Of a DNA stretch of 48,220 bases, positions 9,723 through 17,869 are shown piece by piece (position 1 is the first letter of the stretch; every line of letters starts with the position of its first letter). The notes beneath the pieces are model-generated. The model ran no database searches. It worked only from the letters and a program-made list of their open reading frames with translations, and had not been told where the DNA came from. Origin of the DNA: Deltaproteobacteria bacterium. Its GTDB lineage: Bacteria > Myxococcota > B64-G9. Where the stretch lies: positions 1 through 48,220 of the forward strand of contig JAFDKH010000011.1 of the NCBI GenBank assembly GCA_019307065.1, written 5' to 3'. Position numbers and translations under genes: made by a program.

Positions 9723-11144
9723 CTAGGCCTGGCCGGCCTGGTCATCCTTGGCGATCTGGCGCTTGAGCCAGATGTTGAAAGACCACATCAGAATAGCCGA
9801 GGCCATGCCGATCCCGCCCAAGATAAGCCAGCCGATGGTGTTCTGGGTTGGGTCTAGTTCCAAAAGACCATTGGGTAGCTCGGTAGCGCCCTTGCACATG
9901 ACTTCGTTGAAGATCAATGCGCCCAGCGGGCCGCCCAGGATGGCACCGATTGCGACCGGCAAATTGGCGTAGCCAAGAAACAGGCCTTCTTGACCCTTGG
10001 GCGCCATAGCGCCGATGTATTCGTAAGCTCGCGCAGCAGCGAAAAGTTCGCCGAAAGCGATCAGCCCGACGGTCGTGATGCCGATTAGTGTGGCAATCGG
10101 CATCCAGTCCCAGACCTCCACGCGGATGGAATCTGAAAACCAGATTGGCCCGAGATTAATCAGCATGGCCAGGCCGACAATCAGGTTGCCGATGATAATC
10201 GAACGAACCGGCTTCATCTTGCCGAACAGTTTTGTGATCAGCAACTGGAAGAAGACTATCACGAATGGATTTGCGATCGTGTACATGTCGGCCGCCGGGT
10301 CGGTCTCGAGAACCTCGTTCCAGTAACGCGGAATAACGTTGTAGACTTGGCAGTACAGGAACCAAAAGCCCGACGAGGCTATTAAAAAGAACGAAAAGCG
10401 GCGGTTACCGAGCACCGCGACCATGTCTTTGAGGATGCGACCGATTGATTTTTTCGGTTTCTTGTTCTCTTCGGTTTCTACCGCGATCTCGTCGGTATCA
10501 CGATACAAAAAGAGCACCACGAAAAATGTCAGGCCGCAGAAACAGGCCGCCACGGCCCAGATATAGCTGAGCTCGAATTGGGTGCGAAACAAATAGCTAA
10601 CCAAACGGCCTATCAGCGAGCCGATGTTGATGACCATGTAAAAAAGTGCAAATGCTAAAGTTGCCCGCGAACCGGCAGTTTTCTGGATTGTACCGGATAC
10701 ACAAGGTTTGATGATCGAGCCGCCGAAGCCAATCAATAAAATGCTCAAGACAACAAAGAATATCGTGTCAGTACTCGCAACAACGTCTTTCGGAATCGGG
10801 TCGGCGAAGAGTTCTCCCGAGCCGAACCAGAGCGGGACACCCATCATAAAGTAACCGACCGCCAGCATGACGAACGCCACCAACAATGAACGCTTGAAGC
10901 CGACCTGATCGGCAATGGTTCCGGACAGAATCGGCAGGAAATAAACCAGGCCCCAAAGAACGCTGTTTAAATTACTCGGCCAATATTCACCCAGGCCCAT
11001 GCGGCCAAGATAGATGACTACGAAGCTGGCGACCGAATAATAGGCCGAGCGTTCGAGTAGTTCGGTCAGGTTGGCAGTCCAGAATGTCTTGGGAAAGTGT
11101 TCGGGTTCCTGTGACACAGGCGGATTGGTGTCATTATCTGCCAT
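9723..11144 (-). CDS. POT/PTR-family MFS transporter (proton-coupled peptide transporter-like)
   Basis: 473-residue integral membrane protein with about 12 predicted TM helices. TM1 carries the POT-family ExxER signature (TELLERSAYY, Glu28, Glu31, Arg32), the proton/substrate coupling motif of di- and tripeptide transporters. A basic-acidic cytoplasmic loop near 220-245 (DTDEIAVETEENKKPKKS) fits the central MFS loop. I use ATG 11144 rather than an upstream in-frame start at 11189, because GGGAG lies just upstream of 11144 and the extra 15 residues are unlike the family. It is convergent with the zinc-ribbon operon and divergent from the FG-GAP gene, with 135 bp between the starts. Substrate is inferred only from the family. 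Confidence 0.87.
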   Translation of the reverse strand: MADNDTNPPVSQEPEHFPKTFWTANLTELLERSAYYSVASFVVIYLGRMGLGEYWPSNLNSVLWGLVYFLPILSGTIADQVGFKRSLLVAFVMLAVGYFMMGVPLWFGSGELFADPIPKDVVASTDTIFFVVLSILLIGFGGSIIKPCVSGTIQKTAGSRATLAFALFYMVINIGSLIGRLVSYLFRTQFELSYIWAVAACFCGLTFFVVLFLYRDTDEIAVETEENKKPKKSIGRILKDMVAVLGNRRFSFFLIASSGFWFLYCQVYNVIPRYWNEVLETDPAADMYTIANPFVIVFFQLLITKLFGKMKPVRSIIIGNLIVGLAMLINLGPIWFSDSIRVEVWDWMPIATLIGITTVGLIAFGELFAAARAYEYIGAMAPKGQEGLFLGYANLPVAIGAILGGPLGALIFNEVMCKGATELPNGLLELDPTQNTIGWLILGGIGMASAILMWSFNIWLKRQIAKDDQAGQA

Positions 11145-11279
11145 TTTCACTCCCTGTCTGTTGTGCAGCCGTAATAACCCGCCCCGCAAGCGGCGTCAAG
11201 TTGTGTCCTTTCCTTTGACAGACAACTATCGGCTCTGGGAAACTCAGCCCATGGAACTCAATTACCTGGGGCGGCGCAT

Positions 11280-13397
11280 ATGAAAATCGGTTTGGTTACG
11301 GCTGTATTTTTTCTGTTGAGTCCCGGTTTTGTTTCGGCCGAGGAGCTGGCCTACGATTCCGGTCAACTGCGCGGCTATTTGTCCAACATGCTGGCCGGGC
11401 AGGCTGAGGCCATGCGCCTGACAGCGCAACATCCGGCCAGAGTGCAGACTGTTCGGCTGCGCTTTTCTAAGCCTGGGCAAGTCGAGATCCATGTTTGGAA
11501 AGACAACGGCGGCCACCAGGCCGACTTCGCACAAGATCTGATATTACCAGTTACCCTCGAGGCGCCTCAGGACGGTTGGCTCGAGTTCGACTTGAGCGAG
11601 GCTATCGAGATCTGCGCCGAGTGCCACTTTCACGTGGGCCATGTCCTGCTGGTGGATGACGGGCCGGTCCTGGCGGTCGACGACAGTCAGGCGGCAGAGG
11701 TTCGGGCTATGATGTGGGGCTACTCGTCCGACCTTGGTCAGAACGTTTGGTTCTCGATCGGCGAAGAAGTCAGCGGCCAGATGATTTACCGCAACTACAT
11801 GGTTCGGGCCGAAGTTGAATACCATGACCGGATTATCAATAAAACTTTTACCGATGTAACTGAGCTAACCGGTTTCGGCCGGCCCCGCCGTATTGCCGCG
11901 GTTGATTTCGACTTAGACGGCGACATAGATGTTTTGCAGGGCGGCAAGCTGCTTCGAAACGAGGGCGGGCAATTCGTGGATGTCTCGGAAGCAGTCGGGC
12001 TCAGCGGTTTTCCGTCGGTTGTCGGGGGAGTATTTGCCGACTATGACCGTGACGGTGATCTGGATTTGTTTTTATTCGTCAACTCGTGTTGTAGCGAGGC
12101 AGAGGCGGCCGGAGTCTATGATCGGCTGCTCAGAAACGATCAAGGAGTATTTACAGATGTGACCGATACTGCCGGAACGTTGGATTATTACCCCAACGAG
12201 TCGGCCTCCTGGGGTGATTTCAACAGCGATGGTTATCCCGATCTATTCCTGCCGGGATATTCACGCACGGGTGCCATGTCGACTCCGACCGGCTATACCT
12301 TGTTTATAAACGACCAGGACGGCACTTTCTCTAGGTCGCCCAATCCGGGAATGATCGGGTTGGAACCGGCCAAAGTATCGCGCACAGTGCCCTGGGCCGA
12401 TTACGACCAGGATGGTTTGTTGGATTTGTATGTCGGGGCCTACCGCCTGCAACAAAACTATCTCTATAGAAACCTGGGCGGAAGTTTCGAAGAAGTCGGT
12501 CAGGTTACCAATACGGCCGGAATAGAAACTTCGGGCTCCTACGGTCACTCGATCGGAGCCGAGTGGGGCGATCTCGATAACGACGGCGACCTGGACCTGG
12601 TGGTTATGAACCTGGCCCACCCGCGCTTCTTGAGTTTTTCGGACCTGTCCAAGATCTATCTGAATCCGTACGGCACCGGCTCGACAAATTTTATCGATGT
12701 ACGTCAAGAAGTCGGAGTGGCCTATAAAGAAACGGCTTCCGAGCCGGCCCTGGGTGACTTCGACAACGACGGCGATCTCGATTTATTCCAGACCAACGTT
12801 TACGTCGGGCGGGAGTCGAACTTCTATGCCAACCGGTTTGTTGAAGAAGGTTCCTTACGCTTCGAAGAGATCTCGTATTCCAGCGGGGCCCGGGTGGACA
12901 ATGGCTGGGGAGCTGTTTGGGCCGACTACGACGGTGACGGAGATCTCGACCTGCTGGCCCAGGGTTTGTACAGAAACGACGGCCCGGTGGGCAACTGGCT
13001 CAAAGTGCGCCTGAAGGGTGGTGATGGACAGGATACTTTCGGGATCGGTGCAACTGTCTCGGTCACGGCCGGTGATTTATCCGTCACCAGGCTGGTTTCG
13101 GCAGGTAAGGGAGTCGGCAACCAGAACCCCTTCGAATTGCACTTCGGGCTTGGCGATAGCGAGATGTACGATTCGATTCATGTTAATTGGTTGGGCGGCC
13201 AGGTGGATCAACACCCTCGCGGCCTGGTCAACCAGCGCTTGGTTCTTAGCCATGGCGAAATTCTCGACCCGCCCGATGGCGGTCAGCCGGAAATCACCAG
13301 CGAAGGCGGCTGTGGGTGTGCTTCGACCAAGTCGGGATACTCGTTGCTTGCGGTTTTGGGAATCTTATTCTGTCTGGTTGGAATCAGGCGCCGCTAA
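11280..13397 (+). CDS. exported FG-GAP/ASPIC-UnbV repeat protein with MYXO-CTERM sorting tail
   Basis: 705 residues. A signal peptide (1-20, ending FVSA) precedes a beta-rich domain, then seven calcium-binding DxDxDGxxD loops of VCBS/FG-GAP type (DFDLDGDID, DYDRDGDLD, DFNSDGYPD, DYDQDGLLD, DLDNDGDLD, DFDNDGDLD, DYDGDGDLD). Next comes an ASPIC/UnbV-like domain (NWLKVRLKG...IGATVSVTAG...LHFGLGD). The last ~30 residues (13305-13394) read as a MYXO-CTERM sorting signal: GGCGCAS, one hydrophobic helix, and a terminal IRRR. In myxobacteria this tail is processed by a CPBP-family myxosortase and anchors proteins at the surface. The 3' end overlaps the convergent oxidoreductase by 4 bp. Probably a cell-surface adhesin or binding protein; ligand unknown. 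Confidence 0.9.
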   Translation: MKIGLVTAVFFLLSPGFVSAEELAYDSGQLRGYLSNMLAGQAEAMRLTAQHPARVQTVRLRFSKPGQVEIHVWKDNGGHQADFAQDLILPVTLEAPQDGWLEFDLSEAIEICAECHFHVGHVLLVDDGPVLAVDDSQAAEVRAMMWGYSSDLGQNVWFSIGEEVSGQMIYRNYMVRAEVEYHDRIINKTFTDVTELTGFGRPRRIAAVDFDLDGDIDVLQGGKLLRNEGGQFVDVSEAVGLSGFPSVVGGVFADYDRDGDLDLFLFVNSCCSEAEAAGVYDRLLRNDQGVFTDVTDTAGTLDYYPNESASWGDFNSDGYPDLFLPGYSRTGAMSTPTGYTLFINDQDGTFSRSPNPGMIGLEPAKVSRTVPWADYDQDGLLDLYVGAYRLQQNYLYRNLGGSFEEVGQVTNTAGIETSGSYGHSIGAEWGDLDNDGDLDLVVMNLAHPRFLSFSDLSKIYLNPYGTGSTNFIDVRQEVGVAYKETASEPALGDFDNDGDLDLFQTNVYVGRESNFYANRFVEEGSLRFEEISYSSGARVDNGWGAVWADYDGDGDLDLLAQGLYRNDGPVGNWLKVRLKGGDGQDTFGIGATVSVTAGDLSVTRLVSAGKGVGNQNPFELHFGLGDSEMYDSIHVNWLGGQVDQHPRGLVNQRLVLSHGEILDPPDGGQPEITSEGGCGCASTKSGYSLLAVLGILFCLVGIRRR

Positions 13398-14410
13398 ACT
13401 TCGAACTTAATAACAATCTTACCGAAATGCTTGGCCGAGCCCATCAGGGCAAAAGCTTCGGGGGCCTGGTCGAAGGGGAATGACTTGTCGATGACCGGCT
13501 TGAGCCGGTTGACCGCCACGGCCCGGTTCATGTCTTCGAACATCTCGCGATGACCGACCAGAATGCCGTGAACTCTGACGGCCTTCATCAAGATCGAAGT
13601 CAGCATGATTTCAGTGCCGACCCCGCCCAGAATTCCTATGACAGCCACCAGGCCGCCGAAGCGGACAGCGTTGACCGACTTGTTGAAAGTGTCGGCCCCG
13701 CCGACCTCGACCACGCTATCGACGCCCAGGCCGTCGGTCAGCTTTCGGACTTGTTTGTCCCATTTGGGTTCGGTCTTGTAATTGATGACCTGATCGGCAC
13801 CCAGGGCCTTGGCGCGTTCGAGCTTTTCGTCACTACTCGAGGTAATGATGACCCGCGCCCCGGCCGCCTTGGCGAACTGCAGACCGAAAATCGATACACC
13901 GCCGGTCCCCAGCAGCAACACGCTATGGCCGGGCTGGGTTTTGCCCTGGACCATCAGGGCATTGAAGGCAGTCAAAGCAGCACAGGGCAGGCAAGCGGCT
14001 TCTTCGTCGGTCAGGTGTTCGGGTAGCTTGACCACTCCTGCGGCGTCCAGGACGACGTACTCAGCCAGCATTCCGTCTAAGGGGCCACCCAGGGTGGACG
14101 AACGTGCCCCGCTGCTATATCCGCCCGAGAGCCACTTCTGGGCGAAGATCCCGGCCACCCGATCACCTAGCTTAACTCGCTTGACCCCGTCGCCGATGGC
14201 TGTCACCTGGCCGACTCCGTCTGATAGCGGAATCAAAGGCAAGGGCTGCTTGGGATTGTACATACCGTTAACCATCAACAAGTCACGGTAGTTTATAGAG
14301 CAGGCCTTGATCTTGATCAGCACCTGACCGGGACCCGGCTTTGGGTCTGGCCGCTCAGCGATTTTCAGGTTATCCAGCCCGAAGGCGCCTTGAATCTCGA
14401 AGACTTTCAT
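13394..14410 (-). CDS. MDR-superfamily alcohol dehydrogenase / quinone oxidoreductase-like protein
   Basis: 338-residue medium-chain dehydrogenase/reductase. The N-terminal GroES-like domain has CSINYRDLLMVNG, PLIPLSDGVGQV and KLGDRVAGI. The Rossmann domain carries LLLGTGGVSIFGLQFA and ADQVINY. Where zinc alcohol dehydrogenases have GHE, this has SDG, and the structural four-Cys zinc lobe is absent. The closest subgroup is therefore the zinc-less or non-classical COG0604 oxidoreductases acting on alcohols, enals or quinones with NAD(P)H. AAAGGAGG precedes ATG 14410. It is divergent from the hydrolase gene, and a 9-bp inverted repeat lies between the two. Substrate unknown. Confidence 0.88.
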   Translation of the reverse strand: MKVFEIQGAFGLDNLKIAERPDPKPGPGQVLIKIKACSINYRDLLMVNGMYNPKQPLPLIPLSDGVGQVTAIGDGVKRVKLGDRVAGIFAQKWLSGGYSSGARSSTLGGPLDGMLAEYVVLDAAGVVKLPEHLTDEEAACLPCAALTAFNALMVQGKTQPGHSVLLLGTGGVSIFGLQFAKAAGARVIITSSSDEKLERAKALGADQVINYKTEPKWDKQVRKLTDGLGVDSVVEVGGADTFNKSVNAVRFGGLVAVIGILGGVGTEIMLTSILMKAVRVHGILVGHREMFEDMNRAVAVNRLKPVIDKSFPFDQAPEAFALMGSAKHFGKIVIKFEV

Positions 14411-14436
14411 CTGTCGATCCTCCTTTTCAAACTCTT

Positions 14437-14500
14437 ACCTATCACTTTCAAGGTGGACTGCAAAGTGCCCTTTGCGCAAATATGAATCAGTGTGATAGGT
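14437..14500. promoter_or_regulatory. 9-bp inverted repeat in divergent intergenic region (candidate operator)
   Basis: ACCTATCAC (14437-14445) and its exact reverse complement GTGATAGGT (14492-14500) sit in the 97-bp gap between the divergent oxidoreductase and hydrolase starts. A smaller GCAAAG/CTTTGC hairpin lies between them. The placement suits a regulator binding both sides. No regulator gene is adjacent, so function is inferred only. Confidence 0.35.
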
Positions 14501-14507
14501 GATACTC

Positions 14508-15263
14508 ATGGTGACGACAACCGAGGTCAGACCGCCGGTCGAGAAAAAGCTCAGAAAGATAGCTGGCGCGCCGATCGTCCTGGTCTACCAGCATTCACAG
14601 GAGGTGGCGGCCAAGAACGGAACTATTCTCTTCTACCATGGTTTGGGAGTATCCAAGCAGGCTCACCTTTACGAGATGGGCCGCCTGGCCAAGGCCGGGT
14701 TTCTGGTGGTCGGGATCGATGCCGTTGGGCATGGAGAACGGCGTTACCCGGACTACGACGAACGTTTCGAAGAAAAGCGATCCCGCGCTACCTACTATCA
14801 GGTTGTAAGACAGACAATCGATGAGATTCCGGCTATCATCGATGAACTCGAGGCCGAAGGGCTTGTCAATCAGGATCGTCTCGGAATAGCCGGTATCTCT
14901 ATGGGTGGTTACATGGTTTTCGGAGGGATACTTGCGGACAAACGAATCAAAGTAGCCGCCCCAATCATTGCTTCACCTTTCTGGCGTGATGTTCCCGAGG
15001 TCAGCCCCCACTTGCACCCGGATAAATTTTTTCCGGTAGCCCTGCTTGTTCAAAATGCCGGCGTCGATACGGTCGTCAAGACCGAGCAGGCCAGAAATTT
15101 TAGTAAAAAAATGGAACCATTCTATCAGACAAGTCCCGAGCGCCTGCGCTACGTGGAGTATCCTGATGCCGGCCACATCATGTCGCCCAAAGACTGGTCG
15201 ACGGTTGTGGCAGAACTGGTTGAGTGGTTTGAGAAATATTTACCGGCCAAGGAGATTCATTAA
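14508..15263 (+). CDS. alpha/beta hydrolase, dienelactone hydrolase/prolyl-oligopeptidase-like
   Basis: 251-residue cytoplasmic serine hydrolase. FYHGLG near residue 42 supplies the oxyanion region, GISMGG (129-134) is the nucleophile elbow with Ser131, and DAGH near 218 gives the catalytic His. The DAVGHGERRYPDYDERFE segment is typical of the S9-like/YitV hydrolase group. The start is ATG 14508 with AGGTGA five bases upstream; an in-frame GTG at 14499 overlaps that site. The TAATG junction with the following phosphoesterase means cotranslation. Esterase or acyl-hydrolase activity is likely; substrate unknown. Confidence 0.86.
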   Translation: MVTTTEVRPPVEKKLRKIAGAPIVLVYQHSQEVAAKNGTILFYHGLGVSKQAHLYEMGRLAKAGFLVVGIDAVGHGERRYPDYDERFEEKRSRATYYQVVRQTIDEIPAIIDELEAEGLVNQDRLGIAGISMGGYMVFGGILADKRIKVAAPIIASPFWRDVPEVSPHLHPDKFFPVALLVQNAGVDTVVKTEQARNFSKKMEPFYQTSPERLRYVEYPDAGHIMSPKDWSTVVAELVEWFEKYLPAKEIH

Positions 15264-16465
15264 TGCGAACTACTATTTCGATTTTGGCGGCATTTCTCTT
15301 TTGGGGATGCTCTTCACAGACAGGAACCAACGGCGACGCAGGTCAACAACCCAAAGAGATTCATCAGGTGCCAATCGGCCCCGAAGACGTCACTTTCTAT
15401 GTTGGTCCTTACTTGCAGCATACCACCCAGAGCTCGGTCGCCATCAGCTGGGAAACCGAGACGGAGAGTTCAACCAGGGTGGAGTACGGTTCTGACGAAA
15501 ACTACGGCCAGTCAGTCGATGGAGATAGCGGAACCATGCACCAGGTGACTATCGAAGGGCTCAACCCGGCGACTATCTACCATTACCGGGCTTGCAGCGA
15601 CGATCGCTGCACCAGCGATCTGACCTTTTCAAGCGCGCCTGAAAAGGGACAGCCTTTTCGTTTTGCAGTCTACGGAGACACGCGCAGTGATCCGGAACAA
15701 CATGCTCAGGTTGCCCAGAATATCATCGAAAGCAAACCTATTTTGGTTATGAATGTCGGCGATATAGTCGCAGATGGTAACTACCGCGATGAATACAAGA
15801 GCATGCACTTCGATCCGACCCGGCGCCTGGGTCACTATCTGCCTGTTTATGTCTCAGTCGGCAATCACGAGTGGAAAGAATGGCGCGCACCGACTTTTTG
15901 CGACTATATGATGTTTCCCCATGACCCTGATAATCCCGAATCAGAAACCAGCTATTCTTTCACCTACGGGGATGTTTTCTTTTTGGTGCTGGATACCAAC
16001 GAGCCTTTTTTCTTTCCAATTGATGATAATGAACCCGAAATCTGGCTCTGGCTGAAAGAACAAGTAGCTTCGGACGAAGCCCAGGCGGCCCGCTGGCGTT
16101 TCATCTTCCACCATCATCCGCCCGATTCGGCCTGCTATGGAGAAGACTGGAACCCGGTCATGCCCGAGTCGGCAATCGCCGAGCACGTATTGCCGCTCGC
16201 CCGCGAAAACGGTTTTCACGCCATGTTCGTGGGCCACGAACACAACTGGGAAATTCTTGAGTACGAGGGTTTCCCGGTATTCATCACCGGGGGTGGGGGC
16301 GCCGGCCTGGAAAACTGCAGTACCTGCAACCGCAATATTGAGGAATCAAAATCGTTTGCCTGTATTCATCACCATACCACCGTTGATGTAAGCGATAAAA
16401 TTCTGATCATCCAGGCAATTGACACTGATGGCCGGTTGTTCCAAGAGTACACTATCTTACCTTGA
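15263..16465 (+). CDS. purple-acid-phosphatase-like metallophosphoesterase lipoprotein
   Basis: 400 residues. A lipoprotein signal ends in FWGC, with Cys16 as the acylated residue. An N-terminal fibronectin-III-like domain follows (about 40-125, SSVAISWETE and YHYRACS), as in purple acid phosphatases. The metallophosphoesterase domain then carries the metal ligands in order: YGDTRSD, NVGDIVADG, VGNHEW, HHHPPD and VGHEHNWE. This fits an outer-membrane or periplasmic di-metal phosphomonoesterase or phosphodiesterase. It overlaps the upstream hydrolase by one base (TAATG). No phosphate-regulation site is evident. Confidence 0.92.
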   Translation: MRTTISILAAFLFWGCSSQTGTNGDAGQQPKEIHQVPIGPEDVTFYVGPYLQHTTQSSVAISWETETESSTRVEYGSDENYGQSVDGDSGTMHQVTIEGLNPATIYHYRACSDDRCTSDLTFSSAPEKGQPFRFAVYGDTRSDPEQHAQVAQNIIESKPILVMNVGDIVADGNYRDEYKSMHFDPTRRLGHYLPVYVSVGNHEWKEWRAPTFCDYMMFPHDPDNPESETSYSFTYGDVFFLVLDTNEPFFFPIDDNEPEIWLWLKEQVASDEAQAARWRFIFHHHPPDSACYGEDWNPVMPESAIAEHVLPLARENGFHAMFVGHEHNWEILEYEGFPVFITGGGGAGLENCSTCNRNIEESKSFACIHHHTTVDVSDKILIIQAIDTDGRLFQEYTILP

Positions 16466-16475
16466 ACGGGTTTTT

Positions 16476-16491
16476 TGTGATCACGATCACG
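16476..16491. promoter_or_regulatory. CRP-type operator-like palindrome
   Basis: TGTGA-TCACGA-TCACG matches the Crp half-sites TGTGA-N6-TCACA at nine of ten positions. It lies 133 bp upstream of the PilZ gene at 16624, in a non-coding gap. The Crp/Fnr regulator encoded at 35743 has a recognition helix with SRETVSR, the type that reads TGTGA. Regulation of the PilZ gene by it is inference; the site is also close to the phosphoesterase stop codon. Confidence 0.35.
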
Positions 16492-16623
16492 GATTAGTCG
16501 CCGGATCCGTCGTTCATTGTAACATTGTTGTAAAAAGTGGTTTTCGTTTGAAACCATCCAGCAGGTTCTCCGTATATACATAGAGACACATATACAAAGG
16601 CGTCAATTGTCTGGAGGTTCCTG

Positions 16624-17025
16624 ATGAGTGATTTTGACGATATCAAGATTATTGTTCATGAAACTGGCACGAAGATAGTGTCTGCTGAGCCCAGCGGCGA
16701 TACCCGCGATTCACCGCGTTTCAACACGACCATGTTTGCCCGCTGCTTTAACGAGTTGAACATGCTCGAGTGTCGCGGCAATATTAGCGCCTCGGGTTTT
16801 TGTTTCGAAACCTCGACCGAACCCAATGTCGGCAGCCTTGTCGACCTTCTGTTACGTCTTCCCGCGGCCGGTTTTTGGGTGCGCGCCCGCGGCAAGGTGC
16901 TCGGCTGTGAAAAAGTTGATGACGGCATCAGAGTTCGTGGAAAACTGATGGAGATCGATATTGGTGATGCCGGGTTTTTGATCGAGTGGCTCGACTCTAT
17001 TCGGCATCTACGTTGTGTTGCCTGA
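16624..17025 (+). CDS. single PilZ-domain protein
   Basis: 133-residue cytoplasmic protein that is essentially one PilZ domain. The core has NISASGFCFET (the D/NxSxxG element), a beta strand GSLVDLLLRLP and a VRARGKVLG strand. The upstream Arg box is partial: SPRFNTTMFARC gives two Arg but not the tight RxxxR motif, so c-di-GMP binding is uncertain. TGGAGG precedes ATG 16624 by about 6 bases. A 158-bp leader includes the Crp-like palindrome. It may be a c-di-GMP effector for motility or surface behaviour, as with the tandem PilZ protein at 31595. Confidence 0.82.
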   Translation: MSDFDDIKIIVHETGTKIVSAEPSGDTRDSPRFNTTMFARCFNELNMLECRGNISASGFCFETSTEPNVGSLVDLLLRLPAAGFWVRARGKVLGCEKVDDGIRVRGKLMEIDIGDAGFLIEWLDSIRHLRCVA

Positions 17026-17047
17026 TGCGACCCGAAAGCCCGATCGG

Positions 17048-17581
17048 CTAGGGGTTTTCAAATTCACCGGTTTTACGATTTTTTCTCACTGAATCCCACG
17101 TGAAGTATTTTCCATTCATAGCCACGTAAACGCCATGAGGCAAACTCTGCACGAAGGCCAGAGCACTTCCCAAGTTGAACAATCCGTCCGAACTTCCAAA
17201 TTTATATGGAATCATGGCGCCAGTCAGGACAATCGTTTTTTCCAGCCCGGCCTGGCCGAGGAGTCTGGCGGTATCCTCCATCGTGTCTGTCCCGTGAGTG
17301 ACTACGATTCTGGTGCCCTTACATTTCTTGCAGTTATCGAGAATGATCTGTCGATCGGCATCGCTCATGTCAATACTGTCAATCATCATCAGTGTTCGTA
17401 TCTCTACGTTTTGCCTACACCTTCCCAACCCTAGCATTTCAGGAAGATGAGTGTCCTTGAAGTACAGCGAACCGGAGATCTCGTTGTACTCCTTATCGAA
17501 AGTGCCTCCGGTGACATAGATACTAATACTTGTATCTTTGTCAGAGGTAACGACATCCAGGTCGGAACTATCTGAGTTCAC
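17048..17581 (-). CDS. short (single-domain) asparaginase-family protein
   Basis: 177-residue protein matching only the N-terminal domain of type I/II L-asparaginases (normally ~330 residues). It keeps the first catalytic Thr region TGGTFD (24-29), the second THGTDT (95-100) and the following TGAMIPYKFGSSDGLFN. It lacks the C-terminal domain that completes the substrate pocket by dimer contacts. It is not an obvious truncation: it has its own GTG start with AGGAG 9 nt upstream and a clean stop. A stand-alone one-domain asparaginase-like amidohydrolase class exists; activity here is unproven. It is downstream of, and co-oriented with, the AOR/ThiS block after a 64-bp gap. Confidence 0.82.
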   Translation of the reverse strand: MNSDSSDLDVVTSDKDTSISIYVTGGTFDKEYNEISGSLYFKDTHLPEMLGLGRCRQNVEIRTLMMIDSIDMSDADRQIILDNCKKCKGTRIVVTHGTDTMEDTARLLGQAGLEKTIVLTGAMIPYKFGSSDGLFNLGSALAFVQSLPHGVYVAMNGKYFTWDSVRKNRKTGEFENP

Positions 17582-17645
17582 AGTAATCTGCTCCTAAGTT
17601 TCGCCATAACCCGGGTTTATTGAACTAGTCGAGGCAATGATTGTT

Positions 17646-17846
17646 CTAGCCTCCACTCATAAGATGGAGAACATTAACTTCGTCACCGTCTGCGACGATC
17701 CGGGTTGGCCAGTCTGGTTTAGGGACGCGTTGTCCGTTGATGAAGACGGTTTTCAGCGGAAAAGAGTATTTCTTTTCTTCAATTACTTGCGCAACCGTCA
17801 AACCCTCACGCCAGGGGTGGTTATCGCCGTTGACGATGATCGACAT
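17646..17846 (-). CDS. ThiS/MoaD-like sulfur-carrier protein
   Basis: 66-residue beta-grasp protein with the diagnostic C-terminal Gly-Gly (HLMSGG). That terminus is adenylated and thiocarboxylated by ThiF/MoeB-type enzymes to deliver sulfur. It begins 23 bp downstream of the AOR/Fe-S fusion, with a GAGGGT ribosome site, and is surely in the same transcript. Tungsten- and molybdopterin enzymes of the AOR family are often encoded next to a MoaD-like carrier for pterin dithiolene synthesis. I therefore favour that role over thiamine synthesis, although the sequence alone would also allow ThiS. The thiC-like gene lies 16 kb away and no thiG or thiF is near. Confidence 0.85.
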   Translation of the reverse strand: MSIIVNGDNHPWREGLTVAQVIEEKKYSFPLKTVFINGQRVPKPDWPTRIVADGDEVNVLHLMSGG

Positions 17847-17869
17847 CTAAGTCATACCCTCAATTGGGG

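Noticed and set aside
11251..11283. Ten-codon open frame overlapping the start of the FG-GAP gene, possible leader peptide
   Set aside because: No ribosome site and no conserved signature; a chance ATG is likelier.
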